From the NCBI GenBank assembly GCA_035555855.1, contig DATMGD010000071.1:243661-307660 (forward strand): a stretch of 64,000 nucleotides of DNA. Reading direction: 5' to 3'. Made by a program: the position numbers and the translations under genes. Of the stretch, positions 17,703 to 26,581 are shown piece after piece. Numbering within the stretch: the stretch's first letter is position 1; each line of letters opens with the position of its first letter. Source of the DNA: Palsa-892 sp035555855 (GTDB taxonomy: Bacteria; Pseudomonadota; Alphaproteobacteria; Rhizobiales; Xanthobacteraceae). The notes beneath the pieces are model-generated. The model did no database searches. It was not told where the DNA came from and was given only the letters and a program-made list of their open reading frames with translations.

Positions 17703-19055
17703 ATGAGCCACATGCCCACCCTCGCATCTCTCGCCAGCGACCTTGCAGCAGGCCGGACAACATCCCGGCAACTCGTGGAAGCATGTCTCCAGCGCATCGA
17801 CGATTCCGCCGGCGAAGGCGCGCGCGCATTCGTCGCCATTGATCGTGAAGCCGCTCTCGCTTCCGCGTCTGCCATGGATGAGTTGCGCCGCAACAACGCT
17901 GCACCTTCAGCCTATGCCGGCATTCCGATTTCAATCAAAGATCTGTTCGATATGCGAGGGCAAGTCACCAGGGCCGGCTCAAAGGCGCTGGCGAATGCGC
18001 CCGCCGCGAACACCGACGCGGCAATTGTCGCGCGCTTGCGGCAAGCCGGCTTCGTGTTGATCGGACGAACCAACATGGTGGAGTTCGCCTATTCCGGTTT
18101 GGGCTTGAACCCGCATTACGGCACGCCGCTCAACCCATGGAACCGCAAGACAGGCCGCGTGCCCGGCGGCTCGTCCTCAGGCGCCGCTGTTTCGGTCACC
18201 GACGGCATGGCGCATGCCGCGATCGGTACTGACACCGGGGGCTCTTGCCGGATTCCTGCGGCATTCACGGGTATCGTCGGATTCAAGCCGACAGCAAAGC
18301 GCGTACCGCTCGACGGATGCCTGCCGCTGGCGCCATCGCTCGACTCGATCGGACCGATTGCGCGTTCCGTCGCCTGCTGCGAAACGCTTGATGCCATCAT
18401 GTCCGGAGCACCCCTCGCCCGCCGCAGCGCTCCGCCGCTGAACCGCTTGCGCTTCGCCGTTCCGACCAATGTCGCTTTCGATAATATCGATAGCGAGGTT
18501 GCGAGCGCCTTCGAGACCGCCATTCGCCGCCTGAGCGATCAGGGAGTGCAGATCGACAGGATTGCGATCCCCGAATTCGACCGGGTCGCGGAAATCAATG
18601 CCAAGGGCGGATTTCCGGCAGCCGAAAGCTATGCATGGCATCGCGAATTAATCGAGAAGGCATCGGCGCAATACGATCCGCGCGTTCTCGTTCGTATCCA
18701 GCGCGGTGCCAAGCAAACCGCCGCCGACTATCTCGACCTTGTCGAGCAGCGCAACGCACTGATCGCCGATGCAACGCAGCGCATTGCCGCTTACGACGCT
18801 GTGATGATGCCGACCGTCGCAATCCTGCCGCCCAAAGTGACGGAGCTTGCGGACGACGCGGAATTCGGACGGCTTAACCTGTTATCGCTGCGGAACTGCA
18901 CGCTGATCAACATGATCGACGGCTGCGCAATCTCGCTGCCGATTGCGCGCGGCGATAACGCGGCTCCGGTTGGATTGATGCTGGCGAAAGAGCACGGGCA
19001 GGATGCAACGCTGCTCGCTGTTGCATCCGCCGTTGAGAGCATCGTTTCGCGGTAG
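17703..19055 (+). CDS. Amidase (amidase signature family)
   Basis: A 450-residue amidase-signature enzyme with the complete Ser-cisSer-Lys triad: Lys79 in ISIKDLFD, Ser157 in VPGGSSSGAAVSV, and nucleophile Ser181 in GTDTGGSCRIPAAF. It hydrolyses a carboxamide (or a related C-N bond) to acid and amine; the substrate is unknown. It is the only plus-strand gene of the catabolic island. It is divergent from the flavin reductase across a perfect palindrome and convergent with the DUF2848 gene, with only 8 nt between stop codons. The ATG at 17703 has an AGGA sequence 10 nt upstream; Met4 is an alternative start. GatA is unlikely because gatB and gatC are absent. Confidence 0.9.
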   Translation: MSHMPTLASLASDLAAGRTTSRQLVEACLQRIDDSAGEGARAFVAIDREAALASASAMDELRRNNAAPSAYAGIPISIKDLFDMRGQVTRAGSKALANAPAANTDAAIVARLRQAGFVLIGRTNMVEFAYSGLGLNPHYGTPLNPWNRKTGRVPGGSSSGAAVSVTDGMAHAAIGTDTGGSCRIPAAFTGIVGFKPTAKRVPLDGCLPLAPSLDSIGPIARSVACCETLDAIMSGAPLARRSAPPLNRLRFAVPTNVAFDNIDSEVASAFETAIRRLSDQGVQIDRIAIPEFDRVAEINAKGGFPAAESYAWHRELIEKASAQYDPRVLVRIQRGAKQTAADYLDLVEQRNALIADATQRIAAYDAVMMPTVAILPPKVTELADDAEFGRLNLLSLRNCTLINMIDGCAISLPIARGDNAAPVGLMLAKEHGQDATLLAVASAVESIVSR

Positions 19056-19063
19056 GACGATTC

Positions 19064-19753
19064 TCAGCCGAGGATCGGCAGCGATACGATATCGTAACCG
19101 TGCTTGATGGTGCGGTTCAGAACCGGATCGACGATTTCGTAGTCGAACCGCGCCGCCGAGCGGATGCCGCCTTTGGCGGCAAAGGTGCCGCCGAACATCA
19201 GCGTGCCTTCCGGCATTCCTGCCTTGCCGAAACCGCGCTCGATCAGCTCGGCCGGCGGCAACATGCCCGCCAGCGTACCTTCCTGATAGAGCTCGCGTTT
19301 CCCGCCGATCGTCGCGAACGAGCGCAGCACGAGACTATCCCAATGCGGGAGAACATCATCGAGAAGCCAGAGCTCCGGCGCGACGGGCTTGTCGCACATC
19401 TGCTTTGAAACGGTGATGTTATAGGTTTCGACCTTACGATCGGTATGATCCGACCCCACGCCGACATAAGACTGTCCGCCTGCGCGAATAAGCGCGAACT
19501 CAACCTCGCCGCTCGAATCCTCGCCGCTTGCTTCCATGCTTGTCGCGGTAACGAGACGGTTCGCGGAAGCGCGATAGTAAATCGGCGTCGAAGCGGGCCG
19601 CGGCACGCCGAGCTCTTCAAGCTCCGCAATGTGCTTATCCCGTGCCACTGGATCGCGTCCGGTCCAGCCGGCGATCACCAGATTCTTGATCTCGAACGAT
19701 CGAACTGAAGAACCGCCACGCTCGTGGACGGTAAACTGGATATTGCCGTTCAT
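19064..19753 (-). CDS. DUF2848 domain protein
   Basis: A 229-residue soluble protein of the DUF2848 family, which is often encoded beside amidases and Bug receptors. Recognisable parts are LVIAGWTGRDPVARDKHIAELEELGVPRP, GEDSSGEVEFALI, and VGVGSDHTDRKVETYNITVSKQMCDKPVAPELW. The SDHTDR and acidic residues resemble the metal site of fumarylacetoacetate-hydrolase-like folds, but this is only a weak inference and no reaction is assigned. It follows marR by 81 nt and has its own candidate operator at 19800-19822, so it probably belongs to the same regulon as the amidase and UbiD genes. Confidence 0.8.
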   Translation of the reverse strand: MNGNIQFTVHERGGSSVRSFEIKNLVIAGWTGRDPVARDKHIAELEELGVPRPASTPIYYRASANRLVTATSMEASGEDSSGEVEFALIRAGGQSYVGVGSDHTDRKVETYNITVSKQMCDKPVAPELWLLDDVLPHWDSLVLRSFATIGGKRELYQEGTLAGMLPPAELIERGFGKAGMPEGTLMFGGTFAAKGGIRSAARFDYEIVDPVLNRTIKHGYDIVSLPILG

Positions 19754-19799
19754 GACCTCACTCGATGGCTACCGCAGCGATAGCCGCTGTTGTTCAAAT

Positions 19800-19822
19800 A
19801 ACTGCTTTGATAGAAAGCTATT
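19800..19822. promoter_or_regulatory. Putative MarR operator O3, upstream of the DUF2848 gene
   Basis: The core GCTTT-GATAG-AAAGC is a perfect 5-bp-arm palindrome with the same 5-bp spacing as the site at 17571-17593; across 23 positions the two agree at 16 when one is read in reverse. It sits between marR and the DUF2848 gene, about 47 bp upstream of the latter's ATG. It would allow the DUF2848 gene to be transcribed from its own regulated promoter. Confidence 0.55.
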
Positions 19823-19834
19823 ACAAAAATGCGG

Positions 19835-20413
19835 TCAAGCCGCACGCTTTTTATTTTTTTGTTTGCCGGCAGGCGCGAGCGGTTTCGCGGTCTGCGCCTT
19901 CGGCCATTTTGCGGTAAACGCAAGCATCGAAGCCGCTTTATCGCCGCATGGCACCAGACGCGCCATCATCGACGACAATTGCTGAAACTCGGCAGCACTC
20001 AGACAATCGAAAAGTGCGTCGTTTACAGGCGCCTGAACGCCGACGAGATCGTCGAGCAACCGGCGTGCTTTCGGCGTTACGGTCAAGAGAACGCGGCGCC
20101 GGTCGTTCTTGTTGATCCGCTTCTTGACGAGCTCCGCTTCGACGAGCTTCGACACCTCGATCGTCACGAAGGCGCCGGACAAATGGAGATGCTCGGCAAT
20201 CCGGCTAACGCCCACTCCTTTTTCGCCTTGGAGATGAGCGATCGAAATCAGCGTCGTATAGGCGATGCCTGAAATTCCCAGCCGTTCGCCGAAGCCTGCC
20301 CGGCACTGGCTCACGCGCGTGCTGAACGCCAGAAAGTCGTGAATAAAAGTGCGGAAAATCGCATCGGTTCCTTCCGGCATCAATTCTGTTTTTGTCACTG
20401 TTGGTCGCCGCAC
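19835..20413 (-). CDS. MarR-family transcriptional regulator
   Basis: A 192-residue winged-helix protein. GISGIAYTTLISIAHLQGEKGVGVSRIAEHLHLSGAFVTIEVSKLVEAELVKKRINKNDRRRVLLTVTPKARRLL, read in parts, shows the recognition helix and the wing with the conserved D-R-R. The C-terminus is a lysine-rich tail. Translation starts at GTG 20413 behind a GAGGAG site 8-10 nt upstream. MarR proteins usually repress neighbouring catabolic genes and release DNA on binding a small aromatic or acidic ligand. The four related palindromes in this island (17571, 14990, 19800, 26582) are its likely targets; that link is inference. Confidence 0.9.
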   Translation of the reverse strand: MRRPTVTKTELMPEGTDAIFRTFIHDFLAFSTRVSQCRAGFGERLGISGIAYTTLISIAHLQGEKGVGVSRIAEHLHLSGAFVTIEVSKLVEAELVKKRINKNDRRRVLLTVTPKARRLLDDLVGVQAPVNDALFDCLSAAEFQQLSSMMARLVPCGDKAASMLAFTAKWPKAQTAKPLAPAGKQKNKKRAA

Positions 20414-20589
20414 AGCGTCAACTCCTCAAATCTCAAGTCGTATCTGTTTGGGATATACGGCGAACGGAATCAATTAGGCATTTTTCCGGGCCGGCTAACT
20501 GTGGGTATTCAGCGGATCGGCTTAAACGCAGTAATCGATTCCCGGCTGCATACCAGCAGCCGGGAATCGTCCTTAGGAAGCAACAGCCG

Positions 20590-21531
20590 TTACTTTGTGG
20601 CCTCCACTTTACTCAGAAGCTCGGCCCACTTCGCCGTATCCTGTTTCAGGAAGGCCCGGAAGTCAGCCGGTGTGCCCGGCCGCGGCGTCGCACCGAGCGC
20701 GTTCATGCGCTCTTTCACCGTCGGATCCTGAATTGCAGCGTTCGTGGCGTCCGATAGCTGCTTGACGATATCGTCAGGGGTCCCCGCGGTAGCAAGGATC
20801 CCGTACCAGCCAACCGCTTCGAACCCGGGAACGCTTTCGGCAACGGGCGGAATCTCCGCGAACAACGGATAACGCTCTTTGCTTGTCACGCCCAGGATCT
20901 TGATCCGGCCGGCCGCGACCTGCGGGAGCAGCGCCTGAGGCGGGCCAAACATCACCGATACTTTATTGCTGATGAGGTCGTTCACGCCCTGACCGATGCC
21001 CTTGTAGGGCACGTGAGTCATCTGCGTCTTCGAAAGGCCCATGAACAACTCTGCTGCAAGATGCGAAGCGGAGCCCACACCGGACGATGCGAAATTCACC
21101 GCCTTCGGGTTTTTCTTCAGGTACTCGACAAATTCCGCGACGGTTTTCACCGGCAGCGATTCATGAACGGCCAGCATATACGGCGGCGTTGTCACAAGCG
21201 CGACCGGCGCAAGCCGATCGATGTTGTTTGCAACCACGGCTCCGCTCGCCGCCATCAGTAACGTATAGCCGTCAGGCTTCGAGCGGCCGACTTCGTTCGC
21301 ACCGATGATGCCGGCATTGCCCGGCTTGTTTTCCACCACGACCGGCTGGCCCCAGCGTTCGTTCAATTTCTGCCCGACCATGCGGGCGAGAACGTCGGCG
21401 CCGCCGCCCGGCGGGAACGGGACGATCATCTTGATCGGATGTTCCGGATATTTCGTTTGTGACCATGCCACGGCATTCGAAGCCGTCAGCATGAGCAACG
21501 CACCAAATACCACTGCAGTTCGCTTCAACAT
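20590..21531 (-). CDS. TctC/Bug-family periplasmic substrate-binding protein, copy 2
   Basis: A 313-residue receptor with a signal peptide (MLKRTAVVFGALLMLTASNAVA), then YPEHPIKMIVPFPPGGGADVLARMVGQ, VVENKPGNAGIIGANE, and NFASSGVGSASHLAAELFM, the standard Bug motifs. It lies 31 nt after the second tctA and completes a second TTT transporter in the order tctB-tctA-tctC. Its ligand is unknown; co-location with the fused amine-oxidoreductase gene suggests an amino acid derivative or related acid. A 176-nt gap separates it from marR. Confidence 0.93.
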   Translation of the reverse strand: MLKRTAVVFGALLMLTASNAVAWSQTKYPEHPIKMIVPFPPGGGADVLARMVGQKLNERWGQPVVVENKPGNAGIIGANEVGRSKPDGYTLLMAASGAVVANNIDRLAPVALVTTPPYMLAVHESLPVKTVAEFVEYLKKNPKAVNFASSGVGSASHLAAELFMGLSKTQMTHVPYKGIGQGVNDLISNKVSVMFGPPQALLPQVAAGRIKILGVTSKERYPLFAEIPPVAESVPGFEAVGWYGILATAGTPDDIVKQLSDATNAAIQDPTVKERMNALGATPRPGTPADFRAFLKQDTAKWAELLSKVEATK

Positions 21532-21562
21532 TTTAACTCTCCCCTCGAAGCCGGTGGTTGTT

Positions 21563-23065
21563 TTATTCTTGGAACGCTTCCTCTCGTTTCTTTCTGATCG
21601 ATGGAAGCACGACGATCAGAAGTAAAACCGCAGCCATTGCGATGATGGTTCCGCTAATCGGATTGCGCACGAAAACCGACAGGTCGCCGTGCGACATGAT
21701 GAGCGCGCGGCGGAAATATTCCTCGAGCAGCGGGCCGAGGATGAAACCGAGCAGCAGCGGCGCCGGTTCGCAGCCGATTTTCACGAAAACATAACCCATC
21801 ACGCCAAACACGGACAGAATGACGAGATCAAAGGTCGCGTTGTTCACGCTGTAGACGCCGATCACGCAAAGCAACAGAATCGTCGGATACAGCAGCCGAT
21901 ACGGCACCTTCAGAAGCTGAATCCAGATGCCGATCATCGGCAAATTCAGAATGACCAGCATCAGGTTGCCCGCCCACATGCTGACGATCACGCCCCAGAA
22001 CAGATCCGGCTTCGCCGTCATGATTTGCGGACCGGGCGTAATGCCCTGGATCATCATGGCGCCGATCATCAGAGCCATGACAGGATTGGACGGAATGCCG
22101 AGCGTAAGAAGAGGAATGAACGAAGTCTGGGCACCGGCATTGTTGGCGGCTTCAGGACCGGCAACGCCTTCAATAGCGCCCTTGCCGAAACGTCCCGGCT
22201 CCTTGGCGATGCGTTTCTCCACCGCGTAGGAGGCAAAAGAACTCAACACGGCACCGCCGCCCGGTAATATGCCGAGCATGGAACCGAGGCCCGTGCCGCG
22301 CACAATCGGCCAGATCGAGCGCTTGAAATCCTCTGCCGACGGCAACAGCCTGCCGATTTTCTCCTTGAGGATCGTCCGCTCTTGAACACTCTCCAGATTC
22401 ACGACGATCTCGGAGATTGCGAAGATGCCCATCGACATCGTCACGAAATCCACGCCGTCGACCAGTTTCGGGATGCCGAACGTGAACCGCTCAACGCCGG
22501 TGTTCAAATCAGTCCCGACGGTGCCGAACAACAGCCCGAGAAAAATCATCGCGAAAGCATTGACCAGCGAGCCGCTCGCCAGAACGACCGCCGCGACGAG
22601 ACCCAGAAGCATCAGCGCAAAATATTCGGCGGGCCCGAACTCGAGCGCGAAATTCGCAAGCACCGGCGCGAAAGAAGCGATCACCAGCGTCGCCACGCAG
22701 CCCGCGAAAAACGACGCGATCGCCGCAATGCTGAGCGCGGGACCGGCCTTCCCTTGCCGCGCCATGGCGTAGCCGTCGAGGCATGTGACCACCGATGAAG
22801 ATTCGCCGGGCATATTGACCAACACGGCGGTTGTCGAGCCGCCGTACTGTGCGCCGTAATAAATACCGGCAAGTGTAATGAGTGCGGTTTCCGGCGGCAG
22901 ATAGAACGTCACCGGCAACAGCATCGAGATCGTGGCGATCGGCCCCAGCCCCGGAAGAATACCGATCAACGTGCCGAGTGTGACACCGCCGAAACAGTAA
23001 ATCAGATTCGTCGGGCTGAGCGCGGTATGCGCGCCTGTCGCGATCGCGTCGAACAAAGCGCTCAT
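21563..23065 (-). CDS. Tripartite tricarboxylate transporter large membrane subunit (TctA family), copy 2
   Basis: A 500-residue membrane protein with the TctA signatures GTLIGILPGLGPIATISMLLP, IYYGAQYGGSTTAVLVNMPGESSSVVT, and GILPGGGAVLSSFASYA. It is clearly homologous to the copy at 10448-11953 but divergent, so the two are not a recent duplication. The frame is open 54 codons upstream into tctB; the ATG at 23065 overlaps the tctB stop by 4 nt and gives the normal N-terminus MSALFDAIATG. It forms the membrane channel of the second TTT importer. Confidence 0.92.
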   Translation of the reverse strand: MSALFDAIATGAHTALSPTNLIYCFGGVTLGTLIGILPGLGPIATISMLLPVTFYLPPETALITLAGIYYGAQYGGSTTAVLVNMPGESSSVVTCLDGYAMARQGKAGPALSIAAIASFFAGCVATLVIASFAPVLANFALEFGPAEYFALMLLGLVAAVVLASGSLVNAFAMIFLGLLFGTVGTDLNTGVERFTFGIPKLVDGVDFVTMSMGIFAISEIVVNLESVQERTILKEKIGRLLPSAEDFKRSIWPIVRGTGLGSMLGILPGGGAVLSSFASYAVEKRIAKEPGRFGKGAIEGVAGPEAANNAGAQTSFIPLLTLGIPSNPVMALMIGAMMIQGITPGPQIMTAKPDLFWGVIVSMWAGNLMLVILNLPMIGIWIQLLKVPYRLLYPTILLLCVIGVYSVNNATFDLVILSVFGVMGYVFVKIGCEPAPLLLGFILGPLLEEYFRRALIMSHGDLSVFVRNPISGTIIAMAAVLLLIVVLPSIRKKREEAFQE

Positions 23066-23511
23066 GGCCACACCGGAATCGGCAGAGAGAGCGCCTTGAC
23101 GAAAATCAGAACGGCGCTCGTGACCGCGGCAGCGCAGAGCAACACGACTTCCTTGAAATCGAATTCCTTGCCGCCCACGCCGCTCAAAAAGATCAGCGCC
23201 GTCGCCGCGACGACAAATCCGAGCCACTCAAGCGTGTAGGCAAAAGCAAGAATTCCGACAATCAACAGGATCAACGGCCGGATCGCCCAGCGCGACACTT
23301 CCTTGCCCGGCGCGAGAATACCGCGCATAAAAATGATGGCGCCCAGAAGCACAAGAGCAACCCCGATTGCCCGAGGGAAATAGCCCGGTCCCATTTCCTG
23401 CGTGGTGCCCACCCGATACATCAGACCGCCGCCAATGCCGATGGCGCCGAAGGCCATGAACATCAGGCCCGCCCAAAAATCTTGCTGTCTGAATAAACGC
23501 GCAATGCTCAT
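23062..23511 (-). CDS. Tripartite tricarboxylate transporter small membrane subunit (TctB family), copy 2
   Basis: A 149-residue protein with four hydrophobic segments. GTTQEMGPGYFPRAIGVALVLLGAIIF carries the MGPGYFP motif of TctB proteins. It partners the adjacent TctA. The ATG at 23511 (MSIARLFRQQDFWAGLMFMAFG) lies 13 nt after the stop of the large oxidoreductase and gives the usual TctB N-terminus; the longer open frame overlaps that gene and is not favoured. It overlaps tctA by 4 nt. Confidence 0.85.
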   Translation of the reverse strand: MSIARLFRQQDFWAGLMFMAFGAIGIGGGLMYRVGTTQEMGPGYFPRAIGVALVLLGAIIFMRGILAPGKEVSRWAIRPLILLIVGILAFAYTLEWLGFVVAATALIFLSGVGGKEFDFKEVVLLCAAAVTSAVLIFVKALSLPIPVWP

Positions 23512-23524
23512 GCGAAAAATGCTC

Positions 23525-26518
23525 TCAAGCTGACAAGGTTTGCGCTTGCGTCGGGGCAAACGTGAAAGCGCTCAGGTCGTATTCCGGCTTGCGCCCGATA
23601 ACCATGTTGGCTGCCGTTCGCCCGAGAATAGGCGCGAGCGTCATCGCGTTCTGCGTAACAACGTGGAAAACACCCGGCGTTCGCGGCGATTGCGAAATGA
23701 TGGGTTGCGTCGTGAAGGCCGTTCCGGTCCATGACCTGATCATTTGCAGATCGCCAAAGCCGGGCAGAATCTCAAGCGTAACAGCAAGATTTCCACCTAG
23801 ACCCGCACGCGTCGGCCGCGCCAGCGCAGGATTGTCAACCTTGGAGGCGCGCCATCCGCCGCCGATCACGAGGTTGCCGGCCGCGGCCTGCTTTAAAGTC
23901 AATCGTTGCCGTGCATGCGCGAGATGATAGTTGACCTTGGCCGCTGTCGGTTCGGTAACGATCATCTGGATCGGATTCTGCCGAACCGGCATGGAATCCC
24001 CGACCATCGCGGCAATCATCCCGCACCATGCACCGGCCGCATTGACGATCTTGCCGGCGCGATAAAACCCGCGGTTCGTCCGAACGATGAACTCGCTACC
24101 CGACCGCTCGATCGCGTGCACGGATGTCGCCGTATCAATCCGAACGCCGGTCGCCAGAACGTTCTGCAGCACTGCGCGCGCTGCATTCATCGGATTGATC
24201 TTGCCTTCATCGGGCGAATACGAAGCGGCGATTATTTTTTCCGACAAATAAGGCAGGCGCTTTCGCGCATCGTCACCGGAGATCAAGTCGATCTTCAGGC
24301 CGGCCGCGCGTTCAATCGCGATCTTCTGCTCAAGATGCCGGAGGCTCGCAGCGTCGTCGGCAACGGTCAGACCGCCCTCCAACTCGGCCTCGATATCGAT
24401 ATTGGTTTCTTCCGCGAACTGTTTCCACAGATAAACGGAATCAACCTGCATCGGCAGCGTCAAGGCAGCGCGCCGCGCCGTCTCGGATGCGAGGTCAGGA
24501 AAGCCGAATGCTTGAAACTGTACGTGCAAGCTACCCGCGTTGGCGCCGGATGCTTCCGCAAACGGCACGCGGCGTTCGACAACAATGACCGAGCGGCCCG
24601 AGCGAACAAGCTCGCGCGCCGTGAATAATCCGACGCCGCCGCCGCCGACGACTACGACATCGGCTTGCCCTAGCTGGACATCGGGAAATTCCGCATCGGG
24701 ACGAGCGACGCAAACGAGACCGCCCGGGCCGGGATTTGGAGCGGTTTCCTGCGGAGCAGCGATGGCATGTAGCCCGACGGGGCGAACCGGCGTTTGCATG
24801 CGTGAATAAGTGTTCGCGCTCAACGCCGCCGCCGTGCGCTCTTGCAGCAGACTTGCGACGATGGAGGCACAATAACGCCCCTGGCAGCGGCCCATGCCGC
24901 AACGAGTCTGCCGCTTCACGGCGGGAATGTCGGCGGCACCCTCGGTGATCGCGTGTTTCACCGCACCGTACGAAACATTCTCGCACCGGCAGATGATTGT
25001 TGCTTCATCGATGGATGCCGGCAGGTGCCGGGGCGCGGCAAACACGCGCCAAAGCGCACGTTGAAATGAATGCTCCTGCGCAAGCTGCCTATTTAAAGTG
25101 TTGTCAGCCGCAGCGGTTGCGTCCCCGCCGGCAATATCCTTTGCCGCAGCCCTGCCGGCCAGCACGCCTTGCGCGATCGCGGCGTGCGCGCCCCACGGGC
25201 CGCCGGCATCGCCCGCCACGAAGATATTCGGATTTGATGTCCGGCCGTCCGCTTGCCGCTCGGCGACCAGCGCATTTCCGGAGCGAGGATCGACAATATG
25301 CTCGCAGCCGACAAGCCGCCCGATTTCCGACGACGGCGAGAAACCATAACCCAGGCATACGGCATCGATATCGAAGCTGATCTCGCTGCCGGCAATCGGC
25401 TTTCCGGCATCGTCGGTCTTCGCAATGATCGCGCGCTCTGCCCTATCCGTTCCTTCAACGCGGAGGAGCACATGCCGATAGTGGATGGGCACGCCACGCG
25501 CTTTCAATTTCGCGAGATAGCCCAAACCTTGCCAGACAAGATCCGGCCGCGTGCTCGCCATCGTCAGTGTGTCGGCAAAACGAGCAACGCCCGGACGGGC
25601 GGCAGCTTCCGCCACGCCCACGACACTCACTCCTGCCGCGGCTAAATCAGCCGCGACCTGAAGATTCAGCGGCCCGTTGCCCGCAAACAGCACGCGTTTC
25701 CCCGGCGCGATTTGATAGGAGCGCGCCAATGTCTGCGCGGCTCCTGTCGTCATGACGCCCGGCAACGTCCATCCCGGCACCGGCCACGCTCGCTCGAATG
25801 CTCCGGTTGCGATGATCAGCTTTTGCGCAATCCAGTTGACCGATCCTTGACTGTCGAGAGCGCGGACGACAATTCCGCCATCTCCTTCGACTTGTGCATC
25901 CCAAACCAGCGTGTTGCTGCAAATACGAACGCCTAATTTCCTGACCCGGCCGACAAGCGCGAGGCCATCGCGATACTGGCGGTCGAACGGCTGGCCGTTC
26001 TTGAAGCGGTGACTCGACGCGAGAGGTTTAAAGTATTGGCCGCCAGGATAAGGGCGCTCATCAAGCACCACTGCATCGACCTGATGCTGCGCGGCTGCCT
26101 CAGCAGCCGCAAGACCAGCCGGCCCTCCGCCGATAATCAGAACCGAACAACGCTCTTCACGATCCGCCGGGGCCCAGCGCGCATAGCTTGGATCAACTGA
26201 AAAGCGTGATTCGGTTTCGATCCGCATCTCCGGTCGGACCGTGGTGAGACAGGCGCGTTGCCCGGGCCGACCATTCACCGTCACGCGGCAATCGAAACAC
26301 ACGCCCATGCCGCAAAAGAGGCCGCGCTCGTCACCTTCTCGCGAACGGCAGAACTTGCGAATGCCATGCGCAGTCAACGTCGAGGCAATACTTTCGCCTT
26401 CAACGGCCGATATGCGCTCTCCATCGCAAGAAATTTCGGTGGCCGCGCCGCAGCGCTCCACGCCTTGGCGAAGGAAGCGCAACCCAGCTCCGCTATCGGC
26501 AGAAGATAGAGAATCCAT
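23525..26518 (-). CDS. Trifunctional fusion oxidoreductase: 2Fe-2S ferredoxin-like + FAD/NAD-type oxidoreductase with BFD-like cluster + DAO-family oxidase
   Basis: A 997-residue protein that joins three polypeptides usually encoded separately (HcnABC, opine oxidase, D-hydroxyproline dehydrogenase gamma-alpha-beta). Residues about 25-105 are a 2Fe-2S domain with Cys69, Cys74, Cys77 and Cys90 (LFCGMGVCFDC). From about 125 an FAD domain begins (LIIGGGPAGLAAAEAA), with FVAGDAGGPWGAHAA near its end and a second cluster site (CRCENVS, then CGMGRCQGRYC) near 505-560. From about 620 a DAO-fold FAD domain follows (VVVVGGGGVGLFTARELV) to the C-terminus. Expected role: oxidation of a secondary amine, imino acid or D-amino acid with electrons passed to the respiratory chain. 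It heads the tctB-tctA-tctC operon. The ATG at 26518 is preferred to a TTG at 26545. Confidence 0.85.
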   Translation of the reverse strand: MDSLSSADSGAGLRFLRQGVERCGAATEISCDGERISAVEGESIASTLTAHGIRKFCRSREGDERGLFCGMGVCFDCRVTVNGRPGQRACLTTVRPEMRIETESRFSVDPSYARWAPADREERCSVLIIGGGPAGLAAAEAAAQHQVDAVVLDERPYPGGQYFKPLASSHRFKNGQPFDRQYRDGLALVGRVRKLGVRICSNTLVWDAQVEGDGGIVVRALDSQGSVNWIAQKLIIATGAFERAWPVPGWTLPGVMTTGAAQTLARSYQIAPGKRVLFAGNGPLNLQVAADLAAAGVSVVGVAEAAARPGVARFADTLTMASTRPDLVWQGLGYLAKLKARGVPIHYRHVLLRVEGTDRAERAIIAKTDDAGKPIAGSEISFDIDAVCLGYGFSPSSEIGRLVGCEHIVDPRSGNALVAERQADGRTSNPNIFVAGDAGGPWGAHAAIAQGVLAGRAAAKDIAGGDATAAADNTLNRQLAQEHSFQRALWRVFAAPRHLPASIDEATIICRCENVSYGAVKHAITEGAADIPAVKRQTRCGMGRCQGRYCASIVASLLQERTAAALSANTYSRMQTPVRPVGLHAIAAPQETAPNPGPGGLVCVARPDAEFPDVQLGQADVVVVGGGGVGLFTARELVRSGRSVIVVERRVPFAEASGANAGSLHVQFQAFGFPDLASETARRAALTLPMQVDSVYLWKQFAEETNIDIEAELEGGLTVADDAASLRHLEQKIAIERAAGLKIDLISGDDARKRLPYLSEKIIAASYSPDEGKINPMNAARAVLQNVLATGVRIDTATSVHAIERSGSEFIVRTNRGFYRAGKIVNAAGAWCGMIAAMVGDSMPVRQNPIQMIVTEPTAAKVNYHLAHARQRLTLKQAAAGNLVIGGGWRASKVDNPALARPTRAGLGGNLAVTLEILPGFGDLQMIRSWTGTAFTTQPIISQSPRTPGVFHVVTQNAMTLAPILGRTAANMVIGRKPEYDLSAFTFAPTQAQTLSA

Positions 26519-26581
26519 CAGCCCGATCCGATCGCCCCATCGCAATCACCGATCAGGGTAAAATAGTACATACCTTTGTCA

